The notes under the pieces are model-generated. The model had not been told where the DNA came from, ran no database searches, and was given only the letters and a program-made list of their open reading frames with translations. A stretch of DNA of 64,000 bases, taken from positions 186,001 through 250,000 of the forward strand of contig JAJEKV010000284.1 in NCBI GenBank assembly GCA_021234155.1, written 5' to 3'. The position numbers were made by a program, and so were the translations under genes. How positions within the stretch are numbered: position 1 is the stretch's first letter; each line of letters opens with the position of its first letter. Of the stretch, positions 31,593 through 43,706 are shown one piece after another. Source of the stretch: Isoetes taiwanensis (lineage: Eukaryota > Streptophyta > Lycopodiopsida > Isoetales > Isoetaceae).

Positions 31593-31732
31593 ACGCGCCA
31601 AGCGTGATTTGAAATAGTCATAACCAAATCGCGCTCGGCGTGATTTAGTTTGACAACGAAAAATAATCAAAGCACGCTTTGCGCGATTTAATTCAAAGGT
31701 AATACAAATTAAATCACGCGTGGTGGCGATTT
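31593..31732. repeat. Palindrome cluster in the presumed intron of the NIF gene
   Basis: Copies at 31593-31606 (acgcgccaagcgtg), 31628-31643, 31671-31689 and 31711-31732, mostly followed by attt. They are intermediate in sequence between the CGCG...CGCG type at 7-8 kb and the CACG...CGTG type at 33.8-34.1 kb. Confidence 0.8.
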
Positions 31733-31734
31733 AC

Positions 31735-33760
31735 CGTGGGCAAGGCCATACCTATCATCTTCGGGCCATTGGCGTCATCCAAGGTCATTCTCCCCTTCGC
31801 CACCTTTAATCTTCGTCTTCTTCCGATTTTAGAATTGTTATTTTCTATTAGTTCCATTGCGTCCTTCACAACCGACATTATTTTACTATTGATTTGGGAA
31901 ACCACGTGAATCACTAGAGCCGCCGCCGTTGCCTTTCATTTTGGTTTCCCTGTCAATTAGTTCATTGTTAACCTGTGAATCTACTCTATTGTTGCTTGCA
32001 TCACCCGCAATGTGGGCAAGGATATTCCCTAAGTTCGCCGCCATCACGAAGACTTTGAGCAACGGTTTAGCGACCATTTGTTCATTATCGCTTTCCTTAT
32101 CAGTCGCAGATTACTAGTTCCCTCTCCAAGCAACATCCACTTTCGAATTGGACAAGTCTACTTGAGACTTTTGATTGTCGATGATTTCAGGTTGCCATAA
32201 GGGCCTTTAGGAGACTTGGCAAGCACATGCATGAGGAATGGTTCAAGAAAGTCTTTGGCACGCTCATCACTCACAAAGCGGTGACATCTTCTTGCACCCA
32301 TAAGAGCCTCTCGCAATATAACCTCCAACATGAAGCTCCAAGCGGGTTGTATCAATTGGAGCAAATGCCTCGACGAGGTAAGCAGCCATAGACGGGGGAA
32401 ATCCATTTTTATTTAAGGGGCCCTTCTCCTTAGTTTGTAGCTCGTACTTGATTTCCCCACTTAGGAGGGGGTCCCGATCCTCATCCTCTTCTGACTCATC
32501 CTGTTCTGACTGATCCTGATCCGTATGAAAGAATATAGTTCTTAAGTCTGGATCATCTAGAAGAAAACATTCCCATGCACTGCTATTGTCACCCTTGGCC
32601 TTAGCAATATCATATTCGTCGTCTGATAGCATGGCTATCATAATGAAGATCACATGTGCCATCTTTCGTGCTGTTCGCAGCTCATTATCCTTAACATCAT
32701 ATATTAGGCATCCCTCCCTAATAACTTTGAGGCACTCCAGATCATGAGCAGCGGATAGTGTATGCAGATGTGACTCACCAAGGACAAACGATGACAATAG
32801 TGAAGGACCTCTCGGTTGTCAATCCTATACATCCGGTAAAGAAGTTGTAGTCCTTCCGGGTTCATGCCCATATCTCCTCTCCCACCCCCTTTGTCCAACA
32901 CAAAGAGTGATATATTTTTAAGGCCGAGGGTTGATTCGGCAAGAGACCTTTGTACCCAATGGAGACTGAATACTGGACAGCGTCGTCTTCTCCAGTAATC
33001 TTCTTCACAAGGGCCACTTTTCTTCTCAACTCAGCCAGTACCTTAGGGGGTAGAGTCTCCTTATGTTTTGTATTTTTAGCCTTCCAATTCTTTAGGAAGT
33101 CCTTTGACCAGAATACAAACTTCTTGATGTCATCATTCTCGACCTTGTATTTGTCCAAAGAATCCAATTTCGTGATAATGCCACATCCCCCGATAGCCTT
33201 TGTAACTCAGCTCCTACAAACTGACTTCATTGTACGACATCCTTTACATGGTCGGGCAAAGACTCAACGAAGGACATCCTATCCTTGGTGAAAGCACCCT
33301 TCTTGTATAAGACTTCCTTCTTTAAGCACTGGTCTAAAACCCAAATGGTCTCAGCGTCGTCTAGCCCCTGAGTCTTTCTCATCTCTGTCACATTCAAGTC
33401 AAAGATGCTTACATCAACAGGAGGCACCCTACCCATAGTATCTGGCAGCTTCCCTTGTGCATAAGCGCCCCTGAATTCATTCCACTTGAGCCATATCGCC
33501 TCCTTACAAAACACAATCTTATACGAAGTCTGTTGGTCCCGACCTTTGGATGAGCTTTTGAAGGATCTGCAATGTCATCACCACCTTTTTTCTTTGATTT
33601 TCTTGCAGTCTTCTTCTTCTCCTGTATAATTGTGCGACTGAGTCCGCTCCGGCCCAGCCTTGAATGCCTCGGACTTTGACCCGCCCGTCTGGGTGGGCAA
33701 TGGGCAGCCATATTCCACCCATCGTTGGCCGGGGCGTATGCCAGCCTATTCAACGTATGG
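31735..33760 (-). pseudogene. Decayed multi-exon gene upstream of the NIF domain
   Basis: I do not recognise these blocks outside the NIF domain. On the minus strand, protein-like stretches follow one another in changing frames: RRAGQSPRHSRLGRSGLS and a Lys-rich segment (about 33750-33540), CKEAIWLKWNEFRGAYAQGK to LPDHVKDVVQ (33514-33227), KYKVENDDIKKFVFWSKDF to CWTKGVGEE (33167-32862), FVLGESHLHTLSAAHDLECL followed by a Glu/Asp-rich stretch and FPPSMAAYLVEAFAP (32797-32360), PAWSFMLEVILREALMGARR to GPYGNLKSS (32340-32160), and a basic C-part (NNNSKIGRRRRLKVAKGRMT) near 31800. Frames change about five times. Some of these changes may be introns, but at least the one inside the MAAYLVEAFAP/PAWSFMLEV block looks like a true frameshift. 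The long acidic segment and Lys-rich N-terminus suggest a nuclear protein. Confidence 0.5.
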
Positions 33761-33804
33761 ACTGCAATAGTACAGACATTGAATCAGTATCATAGAATAG
33801 AAAA

Positions 33805-34072
33805 ACGCCGGGCGCGATTTGAATAGAATTGATCAAGAGAAAAATCACGCCTGGCGTGAAATGAATAAAGTTACTAATGCAATTCACGCCAGGCGTGAAT
33901 TCGATTGATTTGAAACCAATTGATTCGAAAACACGCCTGGCGTGAATTCGATTGATTTGAAAACACGCCTGGCGTGAATTGGTTTGATTTGAAAACACGC
34001 CTGGCGTGAATTCAATTTATGAAACCAGGTCGCGCGTGAATTCAATTGAATTGAAAGCACGACTGGCGTGAA
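33805..34072. repeat. Dense palindrome cluster (cacgcctggcgtg type), eight copies
   Basis: Copies at 33805-33816, 33845-33859, 33883-33900, 33931-33948, 33963-33980, 33995-34012, 34026-34042 and 34057-34072, spaced 30-50 bp. Most read (t)cacgcc(t/a)ggcgtga(att), followed by cgattgatttgaaa-like spacers. Compared with the 7-8 kb cluster the outer pair has changed on both arms together (G to A on the left, C to T on the right), so the stem is kept. Confidence 0.85.
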
Positions 34073-34079
34073 TATTAAA

Positions 34080-35310
34080 ATGCTAACATCCTAATGCAGT
34101 TAGTTACCTTTTGTATAGAAATGTCTTCCCCATTTCATTCAAAGTTGCACTTATCTCAGCCAAATCTGCAGGTGAAGTATTGGCATCCAAGATACGACAC
34201 CTCCTATACGCATAGTGATTGTAGAAGACTTTTTGGCCTTGTTGTTACTTTCACCGATGATGGCCTTTTGTGCCTCAACGAATCTTTGCCCGCCGATGAT
34301 GACATATTTAATATCATCACTTGATAATAGCTCCCGGACGCTCGCCCACACAAACAGCTTGTTCGAGATCATATCCCAAGGTAGCACATCCTCACGGCAT
34401 AGGCATTTGACCGATTACTAATCATGCTCAACAATCTCCATGGCATGTCTTTGGATCATATCTTCCGCTAACATAAATGGAGCTTGGTGAACAAGATGAG
34501 GGACTTCACATGGATCGCAAAAGTTTCCTTAAGACCCAAAGTGGATAATGGTCGAGTATTTAATCGGCTTGTTCATGGCCTCTAGCTGCGCCACTGGCCC
34601 CCGTTCATTCTCAAAAACGAAGCCTCCATGCCTTCGACAACCGCAGTTGAACATCCCTCCCTAGATCTAGGACCCTCTTAGAAGCTTTCAAGTCGGCCTA
34701 ATTCCCTAGCTTGTCGCAAATAGTGACTTGGTGTGGGTTTAGTGAACATGCCTCTACGCACATTTGTAACCCCTTGGCAAATAGATATTGGCGAATCGCT
34801 ACATTGGTTGGCCAACCATACTTAAAACATGTCTCACCGTTCACATCTGTCTTCATGAACGTATCCTTGTATGCGAGGCTCTACGGTGAGTAAGTCCGGA
34901 AAGGCATCTTTCTTCTCGGCTCGTGTAATCTCCAAGAGCAATTTGCGCTTGGTGTCATCCTCTTCCTCACAAGAGATTAGGATCCCTTGTTTGGCCATCT
35001 TGTCCGCTTCCTTTTTCCTCGAGGAGAAGAGAGTTAAGTCGAGCTTGCCATTTGTCTTGGCAAGGTCAATGTACCACTCGGCACCCTCGCCCATTTCCTC
35101 TTCGTAAGGTGCATGGGTCGATTGGTTGCTATAAGAATCGGCCCTTCATCATCTAAGGTGAGATCATATGGTACCGCGATCCGGGTCGCCCGCCCTTGCT
35201 TTCTTGGCGGGATTAGAACCCGAATTATTAGGGTTTTCTTCCTCTTGAGCAGCGCAAAAACAAGATGAGCACTTTTAGAGTACTTTTCGGAACAAGAGAT
35301 CACGCCATGC
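34080..35310 (-). pseudogene. Further coding remains of the NIF-domain gene region
   Basis: Unrecognised protein-like blocks occur on the minus strand. 35250-34834 reads ATRIAVPYDLTLDDEGPILI, and in the next frame EGAEWYIDLAKTNGKLDLTL, FSSRKKEADKMAKQGILISC and EKKDAFPDLLTVEPRIQGYV. 34387-34220 reads LPWDMISNKLFVWASVRELL. The blocks could be upstream exons of the same gene, separated from 33750 by the palindrome cluster. Frame changes near 35070 and short exon-like lengths leave its state open. Confidence 0.4.
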
Positions 35311-37370
35311 ATTTAAACCTAAATTAGTACAAATCACGCCATGGGTTGGTAGCTCTATTATTGACCATGCTATGCGTGAATTTGAAACTAAATTATTTTG
35401 CATCCACATTTTTTTAAGCTACATACCCTTCATGAATCCATATTTCACACTATTTAACCTCATTGAACATTGCTATCTCCAACCTGCCTAACACCGCTAT
35501 ATTCTATATATAAACAGAGCAAAATTATGTTCTACGTAAGCGGACAATCGAGCATTAAGCGATGTTAATACTTAAAATTCATGCAAAGCATAATAACTCA
35601 AACTCATGCAAAGCATATTAATCAAGGCAAGGAAATATCTCAAATTCATGCAAGCATAATACTCCACACAATGTGTATTCTATGGCAAATTAAATACCTT
35701 GAATAGGGTTCTCGTGGTATTCTCGATCAACGCCCTCAAACTTGAGAAGAGCCGGTTTAGAGATTCCACCGCTTCCACCGCCTCCTCTGCCCGCCTCAAC
35801 CTCGATTCGCTTTAGAAGACATCTTCCGAGTCGCCTAGTAACAGAGGGAAGGTCGCTTGGATACGCCGCCGAAGCTTTTTTTCAAGAAATAGCTTTTTCT
35901 ACTCAGACGAGAAATAGAGAAATTTGAATTTCAAGAAAACACAAAATGCGTTTCAAATATTCTTGACACATACAAATAATAATGACTTAAGACCCGTCCC
36001 ACCGACTTCTTTCATTAAGTTTTTAAAACCAATCTACCCAAAAAGTATCCCGCCAAATTTATCCCGCCTAAACGTAGTTAACCTAATCTTTCTTCTAATT
36101 CGAATTTTCCCGACCTTGAGTTTCCATAGCTTTCCTTCTCAAATCAGCTTCAGAGACTCAAATCGCCTTCTCAAGAATGGCTACTGTATCATCGGGGTAC
36201 TCATCTCATTCCAATAGCTTGAACATTAATTTCCAATAGTAGGTGTTCAATAGCAATTTTCTCGCAAAGGTCGAAGATGAATGTTTCATGTTAACTACAA
36301 ATCAGAAAAGGAAAGTAGGATTATGCAAGATCGACTCCATCGATCCGACCGTGAAATCATCATGGAATTCCGCATTTCGGGGATAAGTATGTCCGAAGTT
36401 ACAGTGATTAATCTTGGCGCTTATGGATGAAGCTTTACTCGCAGACACCGGTGGGGATACGGTTGGAGAAAGTGTTGGAACATTTGTTGCATGGCCAAGA
36501 AACCGCTTAAAAAAAGGTATGTAACATGTATTACATTGTAGAAATATAGAAGTAGACAAAATTTGTTGTATTCATTGGAAAAAGATTACAATTGTATATA
36601 ATCTGGATAAACCGGATAAACCGCATAAAATCCTGTGATCATTGTTTCAAGCCCAGCCATCGAGTAGCCGGGCTATCGATACTCCCATTTCCATTGCAGG
36701 GCATAGTGAATTCTTCTCGTAAAACCCCGCCAAAAACACTGTGCTCTAGCTCCACCTCCCCCCGCCGCTCCACCTCCACCTCCTCTGCTCCACCTCCCGC
36801 TCCATTGGTTGAACCTCCAATGCATCGTATAGCGCCTGCGGTAGTGGTTCCATTGGTTGAGCCATCTCCATTGCATCGTGATACCGCTTTGTGGTAGTAG
36901 TTCGATGGTTGGGGCATCCAGGGCATAGAGGCTAACCACTAAGAAACGCAGCTCCTCATTTTGAATCTCGAAATGACGGATGCGTAGATTCACTTCTCGA
37001 TCAATGCATGTACCGTGCATTCTCAAGTGATTAGATAAGAGGGCCAGCCTCCGGCGAGGACAAAGGGCCCCAGAGCCCGATCTATCATTGCCCCTCGCGC
37101 AGCCGCCATCATCATTACTTGATCCAAGTACTCAGTGGGTTGCAAGATCGGGTGCTCCCACCGGACCGGTGCTCTACCGGTTCAACCGGACCGAGATTGA
37201 GCCGAATCGAGTCGGGCCGTGCATTGCTGGCCCAAATGTAATTCCAATGCATCTTCGCCACCAACCGGTGATTAATGTAACTTTGGCATCTATCAATAGG
37301 AAGTGAGCTGAGATCGGTATTCACGCCGGCGGGTTATATTTATTTATTTATAAACTTAGAAACTAAGAGA
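35311..37370. other. Interval without a supported gene; degenerate palindromes
   Basis: Weak relics of the palindrome family lie at about 35299-35315, 35331-35345 and 35365-35383. At 36700-36900 a serine/proline-coded tract contains two related phrases, 'ccattggttgaacctccaatgcatcgtatagcgcc' and 'ccattggttgagccatctccattgcatcgtgatacc'. No coding region is convincing. Confidence 0.4.
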
Positions 37371-37685
37371 CACGCCCGGCGTGTTTAGCGTAAAAGTTGA
37401 AAGTAGGGATACAATTGTTTGCACGCCGCCGTGTAAACCGCTATATAGGAAAATATACGCATTTCGGGTGCACTCGTGCAGAGGGAGAAAAAAAGCAGAT
37501 AGATAGATAAGTAAATAGATAAAGGCCAGGCAATTATTTTTAGCGTGTAAATAATTGCCTGGCCTTTATCTATTTACTTATCTATCTATCCCATTTTTTT
37601 TTTTCTCCCTCTCACTGAGTGCACGCCGAAAGCCGCAGTATTCATGTTGAAGGCTGTTGTTAGCATAAAACACGCTTAGCGTGTT
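37371..37685. repeat. Palindrome family, third cluster
   Basis: Copies at 37371-37385 (cacgcccggcgtgtt), 37421-37435 (gcacgccgccgtgt) and 37670-37685 (acacgcttagcgtgtt). The last has a new centre but keeps the CACGC...GCGTG arms. Further weak copies lie near 38213, 38343 and 39535. Confidence 0.7.
37462..37632. other. Long hairpin with a 42-bp perfect stem
   Basis: 37498-37539 is exactly complementary to 37549-37590, with a 9-nt loop (ttagcgtgt). The outer parts also pair imperfectly (gtgcactc...gagggagaaaaaaa against ttttttctccctct...gagtgcac, and further tttcggg/ccgaaag), giving a foldback of about 170 bp. The loop itself contains tagcgtgt, like a half palindrome of the surrounding family. 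It could be a young MITE or an siRNA/miRNA source. Confidence 0.8.
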
Positions 37686-37689
37686 TCAA

Positions 37690-40000
37690 ATATTATCTTT
37701 CGCGTGTTTCAAATATTATCTTTCAGATTTTTCTAATGCTTTCTACTACTTATTCATAATAGAAACTTGCATGCAATAGCATGATTAATTCAGGAAGAGA
37801 AACTCAAGAATTTACTCGAACAAAGAAGGCATGAAGTTTATAAAAACTATTCGGTTTTCATAAACATCATCCGCTTCCTCTCCTGGAAAGCAAATGCAAA
37901 AGCTTGTCTTCTTGGATTAAACCTGCCATTGAGATGCAACTTAAAACTAAATGAAAACTAACCTTGAGTTCAGAGGCTGGAAGGATTCGAAGAACGGAGG
38001 ACTATGCTTGTGGTTTTAATTCCGAGGCTTTTCGATTCGCAGACCTTAGTCCTCTGCTTTTGGTTTTAATTCTGAGTCTCCGATGTCCTCTGCTACAGAT
38101 GCTACAGAACAAAAGGCGGAGTCTTTTAGTACGTTAGGAATTGCCGAAACCAAACATCTAACATTGATGAATATAAATCTGCTCACCAAGATTTCGGGAC
38201 GGCGGATCCAAACACGCCAGGTTTTAACCGCAAATCGTATGAAGGAAGGAAGAAAATGTAGGAACTTTGAGAGCGTAAAATGGATTTTATATAGGCACAA
38301 TTAGAAATAAGTTAGCGTGAATAATTGATTGCTTGAATTAACACTGCCGGGCGCATTTGGCCTTCCGCCGGACATGACATGTATATGGTATATATGGAGA
38401 ATATTGCATTTCATGCAATAAAATTCTCCAAGACATTTTATTCTATTTATTGCATTCAAAAAATAGAATTTAGAAATTTTATATAGGCTAAATTAAAAAT
38501 GATTTTAAAGGCAAAATTATGAAGGCTAAAAAAATGACTTGTAAGGTTGGGGAATTGTTTTAGGTCGATAGGAAAATTTCCTATGGTTCTTGTGGTTTGA
38601 TTTATAGTGTTCTAGACTTTGTTGAGACAAAATTTTTGAGATATAAAATTTTAGAGAAAAACAACAGACTAACAGGAGACAAAAATAATTGGAGAAAACA
38701 GCTGGATTTAATTCAAATAATTTTATGTACGTAAAAACTGATTGAAGAACACTGTTTGAAGAAAATTTTATGAAAACTGTTTGATTTCATTCATAAAAGT
38801 TATATGTACAGTAGGTAAGCCCGAAGGCTTTTCACAAAATTACAGAAGGTGCCCGAAGGCTTTTCACAAAATTACATGAAAAATATGCCCGAGGCGCAGT
38901 GCAAAGCTTCAGAGCAAAACCAAAAACAAAGGGGCCGCCCGGATCTCTAGATCATTGATCTTCCACGCCCGAACAAAGAAGAAAGAAAGGTGTTAGAAAA
39001 GAAAGAAAGGTGAAAAAAAAAATAAAAACAGACATGCAAACCCGGCTCATCTCTCACCATTCTAAAAACCGGGTCGAATTCTCGACCTTCCTCCTCATCC
39101 TCTTTCCTCCCCCTCCTCCTCCCTCTTCCTCCTCCTCCTCTCGGGGAGATTTCATTCTCTGCTTCGTGGTCAAGCCAACCCCGGGCAGAGCGTCATGTGC
39201 TCTTTCTCCAACTCCTCCTCTTGCTCCTCTTCCTCCTCTTCAGATCGGAGGAATCAGAGGAGCTCAACTCCTCCTCTTCCATTTCGAATCAATCATCCTC
39301 CCAATCTAATCGAGGAGAATTGGGCAAGAAAAATCTATGAGGGGAAGAGAGGGGTTTTTCAACCCGACGCCTCTTTGACGAGACCCTCGGGTTCTTCATG
39401 AAGTTCGAGCGGCCGAGGTCAACGCTTCATGGCGGGCGTAAAAAAAAATTGGGATGTAATGGTCTTGAGAGCGTGAACCGGATTTATATAGGGTTAATTA
39501 GAAATTAGCGTGAATAATTTATTGCCTCAAATAACACGCCAGCGCATTTTAAATTCCGCCAAACTATATTATCTAGGGTATATTATTATGGATAATAAAT
39601 TCTCACGCCTATTAGTTATATGTCTTTTTCAGAATCATATATCCAAATTTTCGATAATTAAAATTTGATATATATTTATATAAATGTCATTTTTTGTTGT
39701 TGCCATGAAAATTTTGTTTTAAATGATTTCGTTTACGCCCATTCTTATTATTATATTAAACCTATTTCCAAGGAATTTCTTGCTTTAAAAAAAAATTTGA
39801 TTTACCTCTACATATTCCATAAATGTGTAATACTTTTTTTTTTATCTTATGGTGTAATAATTTTTCTTACTCATTGACTAAAAAGGGTGCAATTTGCCTA
39901 GGTCAATGGTGCTCTCCAACTCAAGATGGCGTGCAACATATTGAAAAGAGCAATATCAATGAAAACCAACTCCTAGCAAGAATGTTGAAGAAAAACAATT
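37690..40000. other. No supported gene; pyrimidine-rich tract
   Basis: A (cct)n-like tract covers about 39085-39160. The phrase 'ggcttttcacaaaattaca(g/t)' is repeated at 38827 and 38858. 'gagcgtgaaccggatttatatagg' near 39472 and 'gagcgtaaaatggattttatatagg' near 38270 are diverged copies, each followed by 'aattagaaat' and 'gttagcgtgaataat', so about 70 bp is duplicated roughly 1.2 kb apart. Confidence 0.45.
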
Positions 40001-40021
40001 AGTCCTCTATAGTAGGGTGCA

Positions 40022-42801
40022 ATGGAGGAACAAGAAGGTGAGAATCATGCACAAGTGCAACAAGGAAATAGTAGGCCAAGGAGTCATTGTGCTAGCGCAG
40101 ATCCCGGTCAAGTCGTTAATGATGAAAGGCTAGGGAAGACAATATTGGTATTGCAATTTCGATGTTGGAAGACAACCGGAAAGGTAAAGGTTTGGGTGAC
40201 AAGGAATGTTTTGGTTGTGTCAAGCAATTGGAGGTTCCTTGCATCATGGCATGGCCTATAAGTAGTGTTCAATTTGTGGAGGATTATATTTTTCCCAGAG
40301 CCCCGAGGTTGTTGGGGACAATGATTGTCTTGATATTGATCCATTGGCGCTTGGAACTCTAAAACCTAGGCAAAAGGGGAGAAGTATCATTGCCGCCGAC
40401 ATTATCCTAGCAAAAGAGCCAAGTTAATTAGTGACACCAAACGTGAGACAATGGTGAAGGTTAGGGGCCTCGATTGTTGTTGAGTGATTGTATGCAATTC
40501 TTCACAATAGAACAATTGGTGGAAGCAAGAGCCACTTTTCAAGAGTACACCGCTGATGAGAGGAGGACCTACATGTACACAATCTTCGAAAGCATGCACT
40601 TCAAGATGAAAGAAACCCAAACAGAAAAAAGATACCCTTTGCTAGGCAAATGGATATGTGCAAAAGCATGGTGGTATCCATGCAATTCCAACTTCTTCAT
40701 GGCATAATTGGCAAAAAAACAAAGAGGGGAACGGGATTGTTTTACATGGAAATAATGGTTTGTTGAGACCAACAGCCTAGGACCTTGGTCAGCCGTGGAG
40801 ATATTTGAAAAATATATTGATTTCAATGCAGTCTATGCCACACAAAAGCAGTAAGGGATGAAAAGGGAAGAGCAGCTTGTTGAGAAAAGGTTGTCATCAC
40901 ATTGTACTCAAAAGAGTATTTTGAAGAAGTGAATTCCCTACTGAGAATTGGGAATTCTTCCAATATCCCAACCTAGCTTTAGTAGGTTATGGAAGAAGCA
41001 TTTCAATCATGTCACCATAGCAACTTCAAACAACTTTGCAAAGTGCAATTTATGTGCTAAGTTGAAGGAGACTCTTGATAAAACTGTGCAACCTAGTCAA
41101 AGGGCTAGGATAAGGGAGCATATGAAGGACCATATGGTGACCAACTATCATGTAGATCATGTTATTGGATGTGGAGGACTTTATCCCGCATTGGAACCCA
41201 ATAACTATTTATGTATTATACATGACAAGATGGACCAAAGAAAAGACTTGTCTTCCACAATTCAAGTACATACCAAAGTCATGTGGAAGATCATACCCTT
41301 TACAGATCTCAATGATCGGGGCAATCTTGCATGGGCGTAATCAAACCTACTATGGCCATTTTAGTTTGGAGTTGTGGAGTGATGGTCCAGATTTTCATAT
41401 TGGGAGTATCATGAGGTGTTTGAGAAACTATGAAAATGGATACAATGGTCACCTCCAGGACCTTACAGCCTAGCCGTGCACTACATAGAGCATTGTTAGA
41501 TGGAAACCCTAACAATATTGAAAAGTTCAGCAAGGCAAGGTTTAGGAAGCATGGGTCTAATGAACATGTTGGAGCTTCAACTTCACGTGCTAAACCTCAA
41601 GATCTACCCAAAAGGTTTCTCTTGCAACTTGATAATTGTCTTTGGCCAAAATAAGAACAGGTGGATGTTTTCTTTCCTATCCTACTTAATGTACGTGGGG
41701 ATATTTGAAAGAGTTAATTTAGGGTTTCTTATGCGGGCATACCCATGAGGATGTGGATGCATTATTTGGCAAATATAGTTGTATATCTGAAGCAGCAAAC
41801 AAGGACCAACTTTCCTAGGCTAATGGAAATCTTGCATGAATGCACTATTCCAAACCCTATAGCTTCTCTCATAGAAGAAGTGCCCCATTGGAAGAGCTTT
41901 GTGGATGGTTATACATTGGATCTTGAAGGTCATTCCGTGCCTCTGCAGTTCACTTTTGGGTGAGAGATGGGATTCCAATCTTCCAATGGAAGATGAGACC
42001 TTCAGAGGATGAGTGGAGAGGAGGAGGAAATATGGCGTAGAGATGAGAATGGCAAGCCTATGATACCTCTAGGTCAACCAAAAGCTTTAAAAACCTACTG
42101 AAGAAGTGAAGCAATTGGGATTGACTAAGGAAGGAATCCAAGACTATATAAAACATTGGTAAAACCAATCCAGATGACACCAACCGTGCCTTGGTGGCTT
42201 ACTGGAAGAAGGTGATTAACCTGTTGGGGGAGATAGACACATCCTCAGATGAATTGAAAGAAGGGTGGTTGCCTAAAACTAGGTGGAAGACCTTAGCAGG
42301 TGCTGAGGATTTTGATGACACTGTAAGTAGCATTCGCAAGCAATATGCTCCTCCTCCTTCTGACAAACACTATGTTGGTCCTAAGAACAATAGGCCAAAG
42401 TTTCTAGGCATGGATGCTTATGAACCTTCCACTGACTTGGAATGCCACCAATTTGTGGTAGTAAAGCCATCAGATTTAGATACATATCCAGTGTGGTTGG
42501 GGTTCACTATCTCTGATATTTGCAAAAAGAAGAAGGTAATATTAACTTCAACCATGTGGCGGGTGGAATGGTGGTGTCCAAAGGCATCAAATTTTTGACC
42601 AACGATCGGATAAAGAAAGGTACTCAGATTGAACAAAGAGATGGAGGAGAAACCGAAAGTGATCCCGATCTTTGGCTAGACTATGAAAGTGTTTTGTACT
42701 CATGGACTCCAAACACTATTCCAGCTAGAAATGCGAGATTACAATACCGGGATGTCAGGAAGAAGGCTATGATATCATTGGGGGTGCTTGAAGAAAGTTG
42801 A
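40022..42801 (+). pseudogene. Transposase-like gene of the DUF7869 type, broken
   Basis: Protein-like blocks on the plus strand occur in order but in several frames: MEEQEGENHAQVQ (40022), ATFQEYTADERRTYMYTIFE (40530), FSRLWKKHFNHVTIATSNNF followed by AKCNLCAKLKETLDK (about 40975-41090, with a CxxC pair), YYGHFSLELWSDG (41350), LLQLDNCLW and NRWMFSFLSYLMYVGIFERV, then LGFLMR and PHEDVDALFG (41610-41780), and KNNRPKFLGMDAYEP (42380). The arrangement LQLDNC...NKNR...VGFLM.GHTHEDIDALF is characteristic of DUF7869 proteins, which are widespread in repetitive genes and probably carry an RNase-H-like transposase fold; that role is inferred. Multiple frameshifts and an in-frame stop within LQLDNC...NRW make it non-functional. 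The end may be at 42801 (ending SLGVLEES). Confidence 0.65.
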
Positions 42802-43700
42802 ATAACTATGTAAATTTTTGTTATCACGTTTTTATGATATGGTGCTATATTGTGAAATATTGACTATTTTGTAAATAACATGATATTACGTTTTCATAAT
42901 TTTGAGGTGAAATGTGTGAATTTGAATATGCTACTAAAAACATGCAATATGAAATTTGTCCCAAAATTAAGACATAAACCCAATTTAATTGAATGATGGT
43001 TGCATGTTCGGCAATTCATAAATGCTACCGGGTGCTTTTTTGCTTAACCTACCCAACTTTTTGAAGTTATAGCACCTTACCAGCACCTAAATTAACGAGC
43101 ACGGACGGGCTCGGACGGGCTCATGAAGGGCTCGTGACGGGCTCATGATGGGCTCTGACGGGCTCATGATGGGTTCTGACGGCTTCAATTCCGACGGTCA
43201 TCATCATAGAATTTTCGCGCGCAGCATCATAGAATTCCGACGGTCATCATCATTCGAGCTCTTGAACAAACTTATCTCCCAAGCTTTGTGTATTTGTACT
43301 CTGTTTTTCTTCCTTTGCAATTCCGGCAGCTCTTTTACAACTATACCATGAGTTCTCCCCCAGCCTGTGAGGTATCGTGATTTTTGCTATCTTTTTTTAG
43401 AAAATGTTTGTGCTTCAGCAAATTTATAACGCAAAGTACTCAAATGTAAGTGGTTTTTATGCTTCAGCAAATTTATAACGCAAAGTACTCAAATGTAAGT
43501 GGTTTTTACTGTTTTATTGTATTTCACCGGCCGCAAGAACACAAAGATGAATTTGCTGAGTTTCGGAAAGTGGAGTCGCCCGAAGAAAGCCAAGCCAAAT
43601 CAAGGCAAAAGAAGTATCAAATGCTAATTTTATCGTTTTTTGAAGTTCCTTTGAGGTCCGGGAAGATCAACATCAAGGAAATCAAGCCCGAACCGGCGTA
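42802..43700. repeat. AT-rich gap with two tandem repeats
   Basis: 43098-43190 is a degenerate array of 'gacgggctcatgatgggctct' units. 43195-43255 repeats 'gacggtcatcatcat(a/t)' around 'agaatt'. 43411-43459 and 43460-43508 are an exact 49-bp tandem duplication (tgcttcagcaaattt... to ...tggttttta). No gene is supported before 43550. Confidence 0.7.
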
Positions 43701-43706
43701 AGTTCA

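Noticed and set aside
33805-34072. CRISPR-like array of regularly spaced palindromes
   Set aside because: The context is plant nuclear DNA, spacers are similar AT-rich sequence rather than unique, units are short and variable, and no cas genes exist.
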